From: Pseudoscleropodium purum
Taxonomy: Eukaryota; Streptophyta; Bryopsida; Hypnales; Brachytheciaceae
Length of the DNA stretch: 64,000 nt
NCBI GenBank assembly: GCA_963969395.1
Contig: OZ017796.1
Coordinates: 17,300,501 to 17,364,500, forward strand
Direction of reading: 5' to 3'
Below, in pieces: positions 26,001-38,155 of this stretch. Position numbers and translations under genes: made by a program. Each line of letters opens with the position of its first letter. The first letter of the stretch is position 1. The notes below the pieces were generated by a model. It had not been told where the DNA came from. It did not search any database and worked only from the letters and a program-made list of their open reading frames with translations.

Positions 26001-29000
26001 CTACAACAGTTATATATAACGACGTGGAATTTCGCCAATTTTAGAATGTAACAGACATACAGATATGCAAGATCGAATCATGGAATTATTTTCTTTTCCT
26101 TGTATAATTCTCCAGTATTTTGGATAGGCATTTCGTGTAGATAGTAGGGAAAAAAGAGGCTCAGAGTCTAGAGATCGACATGTATCTCTGCAACAGTCTT
26201 CCCAATGTATGATTCTAGATGGTAGCTTGTAACTGGGGAGTCTTTGACTTCTACATGACTCAGATTCAACCTTCGAGTTAGTTTTGTGGGGGGAGTTTCG
26301 TTTACTGTCGAATAGGGGACCGCTCTGAAATATAGGGAACATGGTAATTATGTAGTTAATTAGCGCAGACTCAGCATTTCGATCGTATAGTTACATGGTG
26401 TGCATGTTTGTACAGGCTGAAGAACTGAGAAAGGCTATTTTGGGTGCTATCGATGAAAAGCTGGGCAGAAAATGTGGTACAAGTCGAGATCAGTTACGAG
26501 CAGCTGTGGAAGCAATCAAGTATGAAGACTGGGCTATCGAATTCGATCTGGTGCGTGACTTGTCGTTGAATCTTTCACTTAAAAAAGCTTCCGAACGTAC
26601 AGTATCGATCTCTTCTTTTTTTAAATGTACTAGTGCCACTATATCTTCTTTTCGTTGGTAGATTTTTGCAATCTTCCTTGCAGCTTCGTAAACGATTCAT
26701 GCATTTCAACTCCCACAGATATGAAAGCGGTTGTTCTTGTCCATTTAGGCACTTAGGGATCAACTTTAGCCAAGCAAACCTCGTACCTGAAATTGAATTC
26801 TTCTTAGAATAAATCTGTCACTTTAGGACCGTTGCTGCCAAACACATTTATCGTCAGATTAGTTAAAATGGTGAAATTTGAAGAAGACATTGACACTTAA
26901 CCAGGATCCCACCTGGAACGTCAGGTCTACAGATACCACTCCTAGTGTGTAACGTTTTGTGCACTTGAATTATGTCATTATTCTGACATTCTGAAACACA
27001 CTATTAATCTAATATGATCATTTATAATCGAAGTTGGAGCTCAACAATGCGGGGTTTTCTAAAATGTGGATGTACATAATTTGTCCTCAGCTCCACATTG
27101 GCGAGAAACTAGGAACCGGATCCACCGGTACATTGTTCAAGGGGAAATACTTGTCTCAGGAGGTAGCAATTAAGATCATAGAAATAGATGATTGTAACGG
27201 AAGTGGCACGGATGGGGACACGCATCGCTCCGCTCCTGCTGCTGAACGGTTGCAAATTTACAAGCAAGAAATTTCAATCATGCGGTGAGCACCAGCTTGC
27301 AACTCAGTCTTAATTTGCACTGAATTAAAGACCGTCTGTCTTTAGATTCTGAATTTGTCAAGTGTACGAATGTTCCTGAGTTTTAACCTCTGGAATCACA
27401 TGCACCAACATTTGTATTTACATCTTGGGTGACCCCAAGGAAGTTTTAAGAGTTCGTTATCTTGGTAATGAAAGGGAGTCCCCACTTAGGGTCGAGGTGG
27501 TAATGGTTGGATTGAGATAGTAAACTCCGTTTCATTTCCTCCACGTTAAACTCTTAAAACTCTCTTCTGGAAGTCTTCAGACAACCACAAAATTCCTTTT
27601 TTCTACTGGGCTAAATTCATGATGACCCTTAGGGTCAATTAAAGTTATCATTTAAGGAGAAAGGACTGTCAATAAGTTCATTTTGCTAAAATAACGTGAA
27701 TTTCGTTATATTTGCGGAAATTCATAGACATTGGCACTTTTAGAAGTGGACGCCCTGAAACGAAATCTATACCAGTCCTAGTTTTCAGAGCTAGGTTCAC
27801 TTGAATGTCACAATTTTGGCATTCTGAATCAGGCCAGTATTACGAAATTGATGTTTCAAGTATCGTGCCTGTTTCAAAGAGGAACCAACAGCTAAGTACT
27901 GGTCAAGAAGAATGCCAATTAAATCCCAGTCAACTATGTAGAATCTCGATGGATTAGTTTCGTTTTAAAATAATATTATATTCAACTGGTAATAACGTCT
28001 GCCTGTGGATATATATGTGCATTCAGATTGGTCAGACATAAGAATGTGGTGCAATTCATAGGAGCTTGTTCGAAGTGGCCTCAGCTCTGCATTGTTACCG
28101 AACTGATGGCAGGCGGCAGGTGGCAGTTGCTCTGACACATCTATTTGGGGATTCACTTTAATTACCTAGAGCTGTTGTATCATCTTTTCTCAATTCATAA
28201 TACATAATTATTAGTTATTGCTTTCAGTTTCTATTTCAATCTGCACCTCCAACTGATTATGTGAGGATTGTGATGTAGTGTCCGGGACATGTTGGAATCT
28301 AGGAAGTCTGGCCTGGATTTCGCAACGGCTATCAAGGTTTTACGTGATGCTGCACGAGGAATGGACTTCCTTCATAAGTGAGTTTCTTTTCCTTTTCACT
28401 GAATACTACTTTACTACAAATCTTCATTTCTTTCCCTGCAAAATAAAATTATCATAATCGTTCTGAAGATCTGAGAAAGAGGGTGGTACATGAATGTGTC
28501 AGCAAAGTCAATTTCGTTATATTGGTGGAATTCCAGAAGTTTGACTTAGTTCAGGGGACTCGGGAGGAAATGTAAATCTACACCCGACCTGTTTTTTAGA
28601 GCTTTGTGGAGATGAATGCAACAGTTTCTGGCACTCAGAAACGTACGCGCCAATTTAACATTAGATTATGTTGTTATTCTGGACAGGAGAGGGATCGTGC
28701 ACCGGGATCTAAAAGCTGCGAATCTTCTCATTGATGAATATGAAGTAAGTTTGTGACTGTGTTCAAAGCAAAATCACAAAATGAAGTTGCTCTACAAATG
28801 AAAACTAAGCAGTAGGATTGTACCATTAGAAGAAATTCCAACAGTTCCCTGTCTTCACTAATGCACTTACCACCCCAGGGAAAAAAATGGGTTTCAGACT
28901 CTGAATCTTGATAAGTGTATGATTGACTATTAGACACTCATGGATGGTCAACTCCTTCCGTTGGAACTGAATGGAACTCAGGGACCCAATCTGCAAATTT

Positions 29001-31614
29001 TTCGTCTAATGCATAAGGTCACACATCATGGTGAGATAGTGAAATATTTTGCATCAATTGGCAGCTCCAAATGCTTCAGATCTTGTGTACGGAAGAGAAA
29101 CTGCCGGCAGTATATGTGATGAGAATGATGGATCTATACTACTTCTTTCTTAGCCAGAGAATGCTCACATACTTGATAGAATGCGTAATGGGGAGCATCA
29201 AAATGTCGACATTGAAGTGCCCAAAGCTCTGACTTCAAAGATGACATGGTTTAGATCTCAGGGTTCGTTCAGTAAAGCGACTGAGACTGCACCAATTTCA
29301 TTGAAGATAGCCATTTTAATGCCCGTTTTAATGAGCATGAGGTTGAGTTTAATTTCTTATTATGTAGACCATCCGACTTTGCAGGTTGTGAAAGTCTGCG
29401 ACTTTGGAGTTGCTCGCCTGAAGCCTCAGTCACTGAATGCTGCTGGAAAGAGCGAGAAATATTCGACTGAGATGACGGCAGAAACAGGGACATATCGGTG
29501 GATGTCTCCTGAGGTACTCTCTTAATGCTGCAATGTTTTGCTTATTAATTCAATTTACATCATCTTAAGTATGTCACATAAGGGAGTTTCAAGAGTTTAC
29601 CATCACCAATATGAAAAGGAGTTTACCACTTATTAGCAGTGGGTAATGGTTCAAAATGAGATGATAAACTCCGTTTCATATTTCCTCCATGGTAAACTCT
29701 TAAAAACTCCGTTGTGTCATCTTGTAATATTCTTCACATGCATCTCATTTTTTTCGTTTTGCACGGCGTTGTATAGCAACTTTGGAATCGTGTTTTGTTG
29801 TTACCAGCAACGTTCAAACGTTGTTTTGACCGTTGCTACAAACGTTGCTGTAGGGTGAGAATTCTAATAGTGGGGGACCACCCTTACTTCCCATGAATTG
29901 ACTGTAGAAAATCTTGAATTCAAGCTTCCCCATGAATCATGGGCTTATGTACAAGGAATCATTTTTTGTAAAGTGACACTGCAGGAGGACCCTGCCTCCC
30001 TATTCGAGAATTTTATGTGAGGACGTTGAATGAACATAATGAAAATTCAGTGAAAATCATCGTGATGTATGAGTGAAAAAAATTCAGTGAAGGCATTTAT
30101 GCTGGTGATACACATTCTAATACCAAATTTCAGTATAAGTTTCTTATATTTTCCACTACGTACTTCAGTCTCCTCGGATCTAAGTCTTCATGCAGCGCAT
30201 ACTCTTTTGCTATTGATCTTATGCAACTAAACGTTGGTTTTTAGAATTTTGACTGGACTGGCGAATATTAATTAATAGTGATTGCTTTGACTGTTTCAGG
30301 TACTGGAGCATAAGCCATACAATCACAAAGCAGATGTGTATTCCTTCGCCATTACAATGTGGTAAGCACCTGAATTTTATAATTATATAGTTTTATTCAC
30401 ACAGCGGATAGGTTGATGAGGGACGTCTGTACTGGTTTTTGTAGCGCACAGGAATTTCAAGCGATGGAAGAAATCTTTCTAAACTGCCTAAAGTAGAACT
30501 TACATTATTTTAGTTGTATTTCCAAGCATAGTAGATCTTTGTATGACCGTATTCGTTACAGATCAGAGCGCCAAAATTTTCATATTTAAGTGCACTATAA
30601 AAAGTAGGACTTGTATAGATCTGGGATTCCAGATGGGGAACTAGAAAAGTGCTTGAAACTTCACAATTTCAATTAACATGAAGATTTGTGTAATTCTGAC
30701 TCACTATTTAGTCCCATTTATGATATTTGTTGACAGCTCTGGTGTGAAATGCAGGGAAGTTTTCACAGGAGAAGTGCCCTATTCAGGGTTAACTCCGCTG
30801 CAAGCGGCAATTGGAGTTGTACAGCGGTACTTATCCTTTGCCACTCACATCTCTTTGATGAAGTTCTTCATGGGACGAATTTAATGCATTTATCAGCTTT
30901 TGTTAGCATGCTTAGATTGGCACAAAGTCAGTAGCTATCACTGAGAAAAATAAACCCTGGGAATTATAACTTAAACATCCTTTTGTGTTTAAAATCTATC
31001 ATGGTAATGGATTCTCTCCCAGCGTTCATTAATTATTGGTTTAACACTGGTTAATAACGGTTGATGCGAATGGAATTTGTCCGAGATATATCAATTGAAT
31101 AGGTTTTTTCCTTTTTGATAGTTGCATTGTGTCAATACTGACACACGTTATTCTGCTCCTCAGCGGCCTTCGTCCAAAACTGCCCCGGTCCCAGATCCCT
31201 GAGTCTTTGGCCACTTTAATGCAGCAATGTTGGCATGTAGAGCCACGGAAAAGGCCTGAATTCTGCGAGGTGAGCTTGTTGTACAACCACTAGCTTCTAA
31301 TATTCTATTATTGCCACTGTTACATAATGTTGAGGTGATTACGCAGCGCAGATGTGGCAAATCTCTTGGTGTACGAGAGAGAATGCTCTGAATTTCAATG
31401 GTACATCTTAGCAACATGATTGTCTTCTTACGTCCCCGAGTTTCCGAGTTGATCAGCAATTCGAAGCGCTTGCAAAACAGCACAGATCCTGATGAAACCT
31501 CCACTGTCTCTCTATTTGCAGGTGCTTGGCATTCTTGAGAACATTGTGTCACGAACGCCAGCCAAAAGAGGAACGTATTCAACTTGGAAGTACAACACAA
31601 CATTCCGAAACTGA
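23028..31614 (+). CDS. ACT-domain Raf-like protein kinase (STY8/STY17/STY46-type)
   Basis: Thirteen in-phase exons: 23028-23392, 24834-25386, 25865-25939, 26416-26550, 27091-27284, 28027-28119, 28279-28377, 28687-28744, 29385-29513, 30300-30361, 30755-30826, 31164-31269, 31522-31614; 677 residues. The N-terminal part has the family block [11 protein letters not shown] (Arabidopsis members have LPTRYALDVN) and [10 protein letters not shown]. Residues 276-345 form an ACT domain ([19 protein letters not shown]...HVFSTTDG...VFVVVGWP). The kinase domain follows: Gly-rich loop GTGSTG (384-389), VAIK with K404, HRDLKAAN with D512, DFG at 530-532, SPE at 565-567. Arabidopsis relatives are cytosolic dual-specificity Ser/Thr/Tyr kinases that phosphorylate chloroplast transit peptides. 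All catalytic residues are present. The ATG at 23028 is the first in the first phase-compatible exon; an additional upstream coding exon is not excluded. Cys529 directly precedes DFG. Confidence 0.93.
24371..24434 (-). repeat. Kinase-intron repeat, copy 1 (intron 1)
   Basis: Read on the minus strand, AGTCCTAGTTTTTAGAGC followed by TTTGTGCA and AAAATTTTGGCGCTGAGAAT matches the copies in introns 4, 5, 7 and 10. A second weaker match, CTAGGACTTGTAGAGA, lies close downstream near 24500. Confidence 0.55.
25660..25760 (+). repeat. Fragment related to the 47.8-49.8 kb tandem repeat
   Basis: In intron 2 of the kinase gene, CAAGATCCTACA, then AATGGCAGTTTTGAA, GTGTTTTTTG and GACCTCTGA occur in the same order as in the 0.9-kb units near 48580-48730. 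A short dyad AGATCCTA/TAGGATCT is included. Confidence 0.4.
26885..27000 (+). repeat. Kinase-intron repeat, copy 2 (intron 4)
   Basis: Contains GAAGACATTGACACTT, CTCCTAGTGTG, TTGTGCACTTGAAT and CTGACATTCTGAAAC in the order shared by the family. It ends about 90 bases before exon 5. Confidence 0.5.
27430..27585. mobile_element. MITE, copy 2 of the GTTTCAAGAGTTTACCAT family (intron 5)
   Basis: AAGTTTTAAGAGTT at the left pairs with AACTCTTAAAACT at the right. The interior block GGTAATGGTT...GATAGTAAACTCCGTTTC matches the copy at 29571-29720. Confidence 0.5.
27700..27830 (+). repeat. Kinase-intron repeat, copy 3 (intron 5)
   Basis: Contains ATTTCGTTATATTTGCGG, GACATTGGCACTTTTAG, AAATCTATACCAGTCCTAG, TTTTCAGAGC, TTCACTTGAATGTCA and ATTTTGGCATTCTGAA. 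This is the fullest copy. Confidence 0.6.
28500..28645 (+). repeat. Kinase-intron repeat, copy 4 (intron 7)
   Basis: Contains ATTTCGTTATATTGGTGG, AAATCTACACCCGACCTG, TTTTTTAGAGCTTTGTG, GATGAATGCAACAG and CTGGCACTCAGAAAC, parallel to the intron 5 copy. It ends about 40 bases before exon 8. Confidence 0.55.
29571..29720. mobile_element. MITE, copy 3 of the GTTTCAAGAGTTTACCAT family (intron 9)
   Basis: GTCACATAAGGGAGTTTCAA leads into GAGTTTACCAT at the left. The right end, on the opposite strand, reads GACACAACGGAG and then TTTTTAAGAGTTTACCAT. CATCTT flanks both sides (at 29561 and 29719), a possible target-site duplication. No coding capacity. Confidence 0.6.
30561..30645 (-). repeat. Kinase-intron repeat, copy 5 (intron 10)
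   Basis: Read on the minus strand: AGATCTATACAAGTCCTAC, TTTTTATAGTGCACTTAAAT, AAAATTTTGGCGCTCTGA. It aligns well with the intron 5 copy in reverse orientation. Confidence 0.55.
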
Positions 31615-32440
31615 CCACCAGCTTCTCGAAGATCACACATCCTCTGTTCTTTCACAAAACCTTCACGAGGAAACAGACAAACCCCCTCTTTGCACTCTCA
31701 CTCTCACACTATGTTGTGTCACAAGCAGATCGATACTTACAAATGTGATAATCAAGAGTTCGAAAGGATTTTGGCTGACAACTTCAAGCAAGCTTTTACT
31801 TCAATGTCACTTCCAACATGCAAGCAACCGCACTATGTTTCAAAACTCCCTGTTATCACGAGTAATTTGGAGACCGACCGAGCCCCAAATGGTTTGGTTT
31901 GGGTGTAAGTAGATTGTACATCAATGCAGGTGATACCCAAATTGTTGAGGACATTCTGAAGATGGAAAATAAGATTAATTCCACTTGGGACTGAGACTTG
32001 TAATTACAAGATCATACAAGCTGGTTTTTTTAGCTTTTAGTTTTTTTGCGAATCGTAGTGAAAGCTGCAGAACCCTTAGTTTGTAAAAGTGACAGCTTCC
32101 GCAGACAAATGTTCCTCAAGGAGTGTTATTTTTTGGAGATGTATAGAGCTATGGAGAGAGTTGGCAATGATATTTCAACATAGTGTAAAGTAAGGTCCAA
32201 CCTACTATTCATCATTTCCTTGATTTCTTCACAATTTTGCTATCTTGTCGAAGTTGATTTTTTCGTCATGCTGGTGGAATGCTTGGTTGTTGAATTCTTA
32301 ACACCTACCATGACAAAATATCTTGCTATCTTGATTTGCTTGTGGAAAACGACTGATCTTGTTGAATGATGTAAGTTATGAAATGTAACAATCTTACCCT
32401 TAACCCTTGAACATCGATGCAGAAGTTTGGTGTCCGATCA
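31615..32440. other. 3' flank of the kinase gene
   Basis: Probable 3' untranslated region followed by AT-rich spacer. The open frame at 31526-31912 overlaps the last kinase exon in another frame and is not a gene. Confidence 0.4.
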
Positions 32441-32446
32441 ATGATA

Positions 32447-32724
32447 GGGTATTCTTTGTTTCTACATTGAACAATTGAGTCATTCATTGGATAGAAGTTC
32501 AACTAGTCATCCTTGGAATTTTCTTGTGAAAAAAGGAGGTCTTCTACATTAGTTTGACTTCCAATGAGTACTTTTGCAATATTTTAAGCGAGTGATTTAC
32601 AAGGTAATGAAAAGGGATGATTTCTAAGGTCACCTTTTTGTCCTTTAAGGATTAAATAATGCTGAGACTAAAAAACATCCAATGGATGACTCAATTGTTC
32701 AATGTAGAAACAAAGAATGCACCA
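32447..32724. mobile_element. TIR element with ~40-bp arms
   Basis: A block of about 40 bases at 32450-32491 (TTCTTTGTTTCTACATTG, AACAATTGAGTCATTCATTGG) recurs inverted with one or two changes at 32679-32720. The enclosed sequence includes most of the repeat shared with 14490-14730. Non-autonomous transposon or foldback; no coding capacity. Confidence 0.5.
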
Positions 32725-32959
32725 ATTGATTCAATAATCATAGTATTTTGATCACTACCTTGGTTATAGGGGTCGTGTCCTTTCACAACTAAATTAGCGA
32801 AGTAGGGGTCCTTCAAATACTATACAAACACCCATGAATATAGGTTTAAAGAAAAATTCCTCCATGTGAGTCTAGCTAGTGTAGTCATCTCATGCTTTTG
32901 AAGGGACATTCTTCCTTGATACCTAGGTTTTCTGACAATTAAACAGGAAACTTCCTTTG

Positions 32960-33187
32960 ATGCCACATTTAACTACTTTTAGACTATTCAATGAATTATG
33001 GACTATACATCAACTAATCTCTTGATGTTAACATCAAGAGATCTCCCAATGATTGTATAGATCTCCGAATGTTTTGGACTAATCTCCCGATGTTTTGGAT
33101 TATCTCCTGATGAACATTTTTTTCCCTTGTGGTCACTATTATTAATTCTGGACTTTCGAAAGTCCAAAAGTAGTTAAATGTGGCATT
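32960..33187. mobile_element. TIR element with 26-bp arms and internal palindrome
   Basis: ATGCCACATTTAACTACTTT at the left and its inverse at the right form arms of about 26 bp. Inside is a perfect 26-bp palindrome (half-site ATCTCTTGATGTT, about 33016-33042), followed by three imperfect repeats of an ATCTCC-GATG-TTTTGGA unit. Non-autonomous. Confidence 0.55.
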
Positions 33188-36100
33188 TTGTAATTAAGAA
33201 TGTTATAAATTTATTGAGATCAGATATTGATTATTATGTAGGAATTTCTATTGAGATCAAAAATTGATCATTGTATAGGATTTCATTATACAATTTTAAA
33301 ACTAAGAGGTTGAAGGACCACTATATAGAATAGGAAGGCAGTTGTTTTGAAGAATGTTTTGAAGAGGGAATTATAGACCAAGTACTACACTATTACAAAA
33401 ACTTTTAGATTGTAGAAATATTTCATAGTAATGTGAAATTGTAGAATTACTCTACAAATCAGAGATTGGAAAAAAGAATTCATTAATAAGATTTGTTCTC
33501 AAACATTGTTGTTTATAAAAGCATAGAAGTCTTTGTATAGATTCCTATTGTTAAATGCTATTACAAATATGATCAGCATCGAATAGCCCACTTTATGAGA
33601 AATTTTTATATTATAAAGTTGCAATATTTGTTCATTACTTCATAGCTTCTCCACATTCACAACCATAAAGATATAAGATTTATTTGTCAAAAAATCCAAA
33701 CATAAAACTACTACAATAGTTTTTCATATTAGTGCATGTCACAGAATGAACTTATATATGATTATAAAATATTACAAGGGAGGAATATTTTTACCAATAA
33801 TATTTGTAAAGACTCTTCAATATTAATAGCACTAGAACACATACAATAGGTGAATGTATATTTTCCCTTGTAAAAAACTATAATTTTGTGTAAGTTTATT
33901 TTATAACATGCCCTAATAGGAAAAGTTAAAGTAGACATTCCAACCTTTCTAATGACAAAATGCTAATATAAAATTGTTTAAAAAAAATTATATTTCAAAA
34001 TTAGAATACACAATCCATATATAGGTTGAAATGAAGGCTTGTACTCATCTCTAGTATTGACTCTTGTTCTTATTATAAGTTCAAAAAATCAATCCTATTA
34101 GCTAAATATCAAGTTCTTGATTTTTATATTTTTTGGATATATTATTGTAAGGAATACTCTCATATACTAAGATAAATTGTAGTATATTAGCATATTCTTG
34201 AAATATATTGTAGTTTTGATATTTGAAAACTATCGACTATCTAAAGTTCAAAATGGTTATGATTCTTATATTATTTTGAACAATACAAAATATGTATTAT
34301 CCACCTAAATTAGCACAAAATTCTAGATGTGTACAAATTGCTTGTTCAAATTATTCAAAGTTTGCATGCTTGGGATGAGTACTTTTGGCTCTTTAGAGGT
34401 CTAAAGGATAAAATATAAATGGTTAACCTTTAGAATACCAACCTTTTGACCACAAATTTGAATTTCAAACCCTTTCACTTTGTATTTTATCTTTTTGTAC
34501 TTCTTTATTCTTAAAATTTATAATAGTTATTTTTTAAAGATGAAATCAGATGCCTTCTACAAGTCAAGTAAGTTTCAGATTTGTTTAATGAAAGTTTGAA
34601 ATTATTGTGAATTTCTTAAGAAAAAAATAATGAAAATTCATAGCAAATACAAAATATGCTCAAAAAATTTGATAATTTCTCCATAAGTGTATAGTTTGGA
34701 ATACCATAAGATAAAAAACTTTATTGTGTCTTTCTATAATAAAAAATTCAGGAGACCATAGTTATAGGTCTAAAGTCCAAATTGTAATGAAATATTGAAT
34801 TTTAGGAATTTTTTTAATTGTCTAAGTAGAATAGAAATTGCACTTCATTGAATCCATTTCATTAGTTGGATTCTTATTCAAAAAAGATTATTTCCATTGC
34901 TAAAATTAGCATCAGGAGCTAGGACCTAAAAGATGTTATAATCAGATGTCATAGACCAAGCATCTTTTTATACAAAAAGTCAAATATACCATAATGAAGT
35001 AATACTCAACACCAATAGGGGTGGAAGCTATATATCCCTTGCCCTAATAGATTTCAACTTCTTAGACATTGTCCTTCTAAATTTTGGCTAATGTAGTGGA
35101 GGCACTATCTCTTACTATTCTAAACACCTCCCCCATTATTCAATACCATTTTCAAAAAATATATTCTAGCGCCTTCTACAAAAATAATTGGATGAAAAAT
35201 TGCATTTTTCTATCATGAAGGTGTTCACAACGTTGTCCAAAAGCCAATAACTAGCTCTTGTAGCATTATAGGATTAGTCTTGAAATAATGTTGAGGACAT
35301 TTTGTGTCCTTTGGATGATTTCAAGAGAGGCTACATGATGTGAAAAAAATCCATCTAATTTGGAACTCGAGTTGTTTGATTGCATTTTAAATCAATGGTA
35401 TTGTATATTCCTTCACTATTGAATTATTGACTTTTCAAAAGAAGATGATTAATCTACTTATCATCCTTGTACCCTATGTGTAGGTCAATTTCATAAATAA
35501 TTAGGAAAATTTTGGAGCATGTCTAAAATTTAAAAAATTGTACAACTATTTCTAAAAATCTGAAAAAATTTCATTGTTGCCAATTCTGAATATTCAAAAA
35601 TTCTTCCTGAGAATTTTTTTTAAAAGTGACACATTTATGTGTGAATAGGAAAAATCAATCTATTTAGAAAGGAGTGTTGAAAAATAAAGAAGAAGATAGT
35701 GCCATAAGCCAAGAAAACCAAATTGAGTTGCCAAATTATCCAAATGCCAAAATTAAATTATTTTGGCACCAAGGTGTTGAATGTGACCTAAATGTACAAT
35801 AGTGTATTTTGGCCACATCTTTGCTCTATATCCTTGATGTGAATTTTAGCCATAAAAATTATGCTTTTGAATTTGAGTCCAACTAATGAAATGAAGTTTA
35901 TAAAATGTAGTTTCTATTCCCATAAGATAATTCTTTAATTGATTCAAGATTTTATTACAATTTGAACTTTTGACCTATGACCATATTCTATTGATTTTCT
36001 AATTTTCTAAGGATGTGGTGACTTTGGTTTATACCATGATGTTACACATTAAAATATTCACCTATGATGAAAATTTTAGATTTTTTGAGCAAATTTTATA

Positions 36101-36470
36101 TTTGATATGAATTTCTTTTTTCTTTTTTCCTTAACGAATTAATAGTAATTTCAATTTTTCATCTTGAAAAAATAAATTCATTCATATGTAGTTGCAAAAT
36201 ACTTCTCTTCATACATATTTCTTTAAAATAATGCAACCCACACATAGACATAATAAGCACTAAACCAATGCTACATACCACATTACATCAAGTACAATGA
36301 CGGATATTTCACTTTCATCACAACCATACCACACATGACAAATGATTATGAAAATAATATTTCCTTAATACAAACACCACCTCATTAATAGAACCTTGTT
36401 TATAAACCTTTGAAATGGAAGTCCTCTAACTATACCAAAGATATAAATATAAAACCTCCAAGCACAAACA
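33188..36470. other. Intergenic, AT-rich, no gene seen
   Basis: Highly AT-rich, with no open frame of note, no RNA gene and no clear repeat boundary found by eye. Confidence 0.35.
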
Positions 36471-36783
36471 TTAGAGGATTTCTAGGCTCAAGGAGGGCCG
36501 CTTCAAGCAAGTGTTTTGGGAATTGCCCTCCCTTGCAATTTCAAGGAATGGCTATTTCCCCAAAAAATAAATTTAATTAAATAAAATAATAAAATAATAA
36601 AATTTACTCTTGAAATGCAGAAGAAACAGAAAAAAAATTCATTTTTTTTTGAAATTTTTTTTTTTTTTTTTTCGGACATGGCAGTCGCCATGCCATGTCA
36701 GTGAACTATCGTGGCCCCCTACAAGGCTATTCCCACAATGTGGGAACCCAAAGCCTTCCCAAGGGTGAAAAAATCCTCTAATG
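36471..36783. mobile_element. Short TIR element related to 10493-10751
   Basis: It starts CATTAGAGGATTTC and ends with the inverse of CATTAGAGGATTTTTTC. Internal poly-T tracts adjoin a GGCAGTCGCCATGCC dyad and a TTCCCACAATGTGGGAA hairpin. The termini differ from the 10493 element mainly by AGAGG versus AGAAG. No coding capacity; the Lys-rich open frame on the minus strand is the homopolymer. Confidence 0.55.
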
Positions 36784-37769
36784 ATACATACAAAATCAAC
36801 AATACATTCATCCGGAATCAATTCTAAATCAACTTATATCATTTTTTAACATCACAAGCTCCTATTTATCATCATCCACTGCATGTCCTATACAACTAAC
36901 AAACATCATACTCATCAACAAAAGGGTCATAATTTTTAGATCCATGGGTCAAGTTTACCAATACCAATAGAAAGGCAATAGAATTGCACATCCACAAGAC
37001 CTCATCACAACCAAACAATACATTAGACAATACTAGTTGCAAAAACATATACAAAACTCAACATGGTGTACTAATAAAAACCCTACTACATACACTTTTT
37101 CAAATACACACATACTAATCTACTTCCAACCTAAATCTATTGACTACCATCAACCAATCTAACCACTAGAATTATCTAAATCAATATACACAAAATCATC
37201 AGCATTACAAATCTTCTATATACACCATCAACCTCATATCATCCACACTACAACACTATTCTCTAACCTACTTTCAATCAACGTACAATTACAAATTACA
37301 AACCATCTATTCATTATGAAATATTAGGCATCTTGCCTCATATACTTGTGAATACATATAAAAATGGAACATGAAACCCACATTTCTAAATATCACACAA
37401 CCACTCTCCAACAACTTCCCTCTCCTTTCCTTCACAACTGTCATACATCTTAAATATCCCACACAAAATTGCTACTACATTGATGGATCATTTATACCAC
37501 CCAAAGAATTACCTATGAACTCAAAAAATGGAAGAATAGAATCTTCAATATATAACATCTATAGTTCAAATGGAAAAAATTGAGATCTCCACAAGACTAC
37601 CAAAACTCTCTAATATTGTGAGTTGAATTCACAACTATTCATACATTACTTCAATTGTTACAAAAACTAAATCAATTCACATCTTTACAAACATTATAAT
37701 TCCATTTACATTATCATGAATCACATCAAACAACCCACATCATAAAAAATTCACCTTGATAATGTGTTA
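36784..37769. other. G-depleted tract
   Basis: The plus strand is nearly free of G over many successive lines (often 1-3 G in 60 bases) while C stays common, producing strong strand asymmetry. No coding frame, splice pattern or RNA gene accompanies it. Confidence 0.5.
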
Positions 37770-38155
37770 AGGTAGAAGTACCTATTTTGGACAGGCCCCC
37801 TGTAATGGCTTCATAGGCTGACCTATTCTAGACAACAATTAGATGCACTATTCATTGAGAAAGGTTTCTTGTTTATTCCTTCTTGTCCACTCGTCTCTTG
37901 TTCCTCTTGACTTTGAGAAAAGTGCCAAAGCTAATCAAAATAGGTGAATCTATGTGACAAAGATGGGTACGGGTGCAAAATCCATGTTTATATTCAATAA
38001 AATATTCATTTGGGGAGAAAAAATTTCATTTTTTTTTTCATTCTTCTACAACCTTATTTTTGCACACATTGAACTCAATTCCCCATGACTTCTCTACATC
38101 ATCTAGTTTGAAATCCTTAAGTTATCCGAAATAGATACTTCTACCTTACTACAAG
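37770..38155. mobile_element. Harbinger-like MITE with AAGGTAGAAGTA termini
   Basis: AAGGTAGAAGTACCTATTTT at the left matches the inverse of the right end (AAGGTAGAAGTATCTATTTC) over about 22 bp. The insertion sits in TTA/TAA-rich flanks. The termini resemble those at 45898 and 50366. No transposase. Confidence 0.5.
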
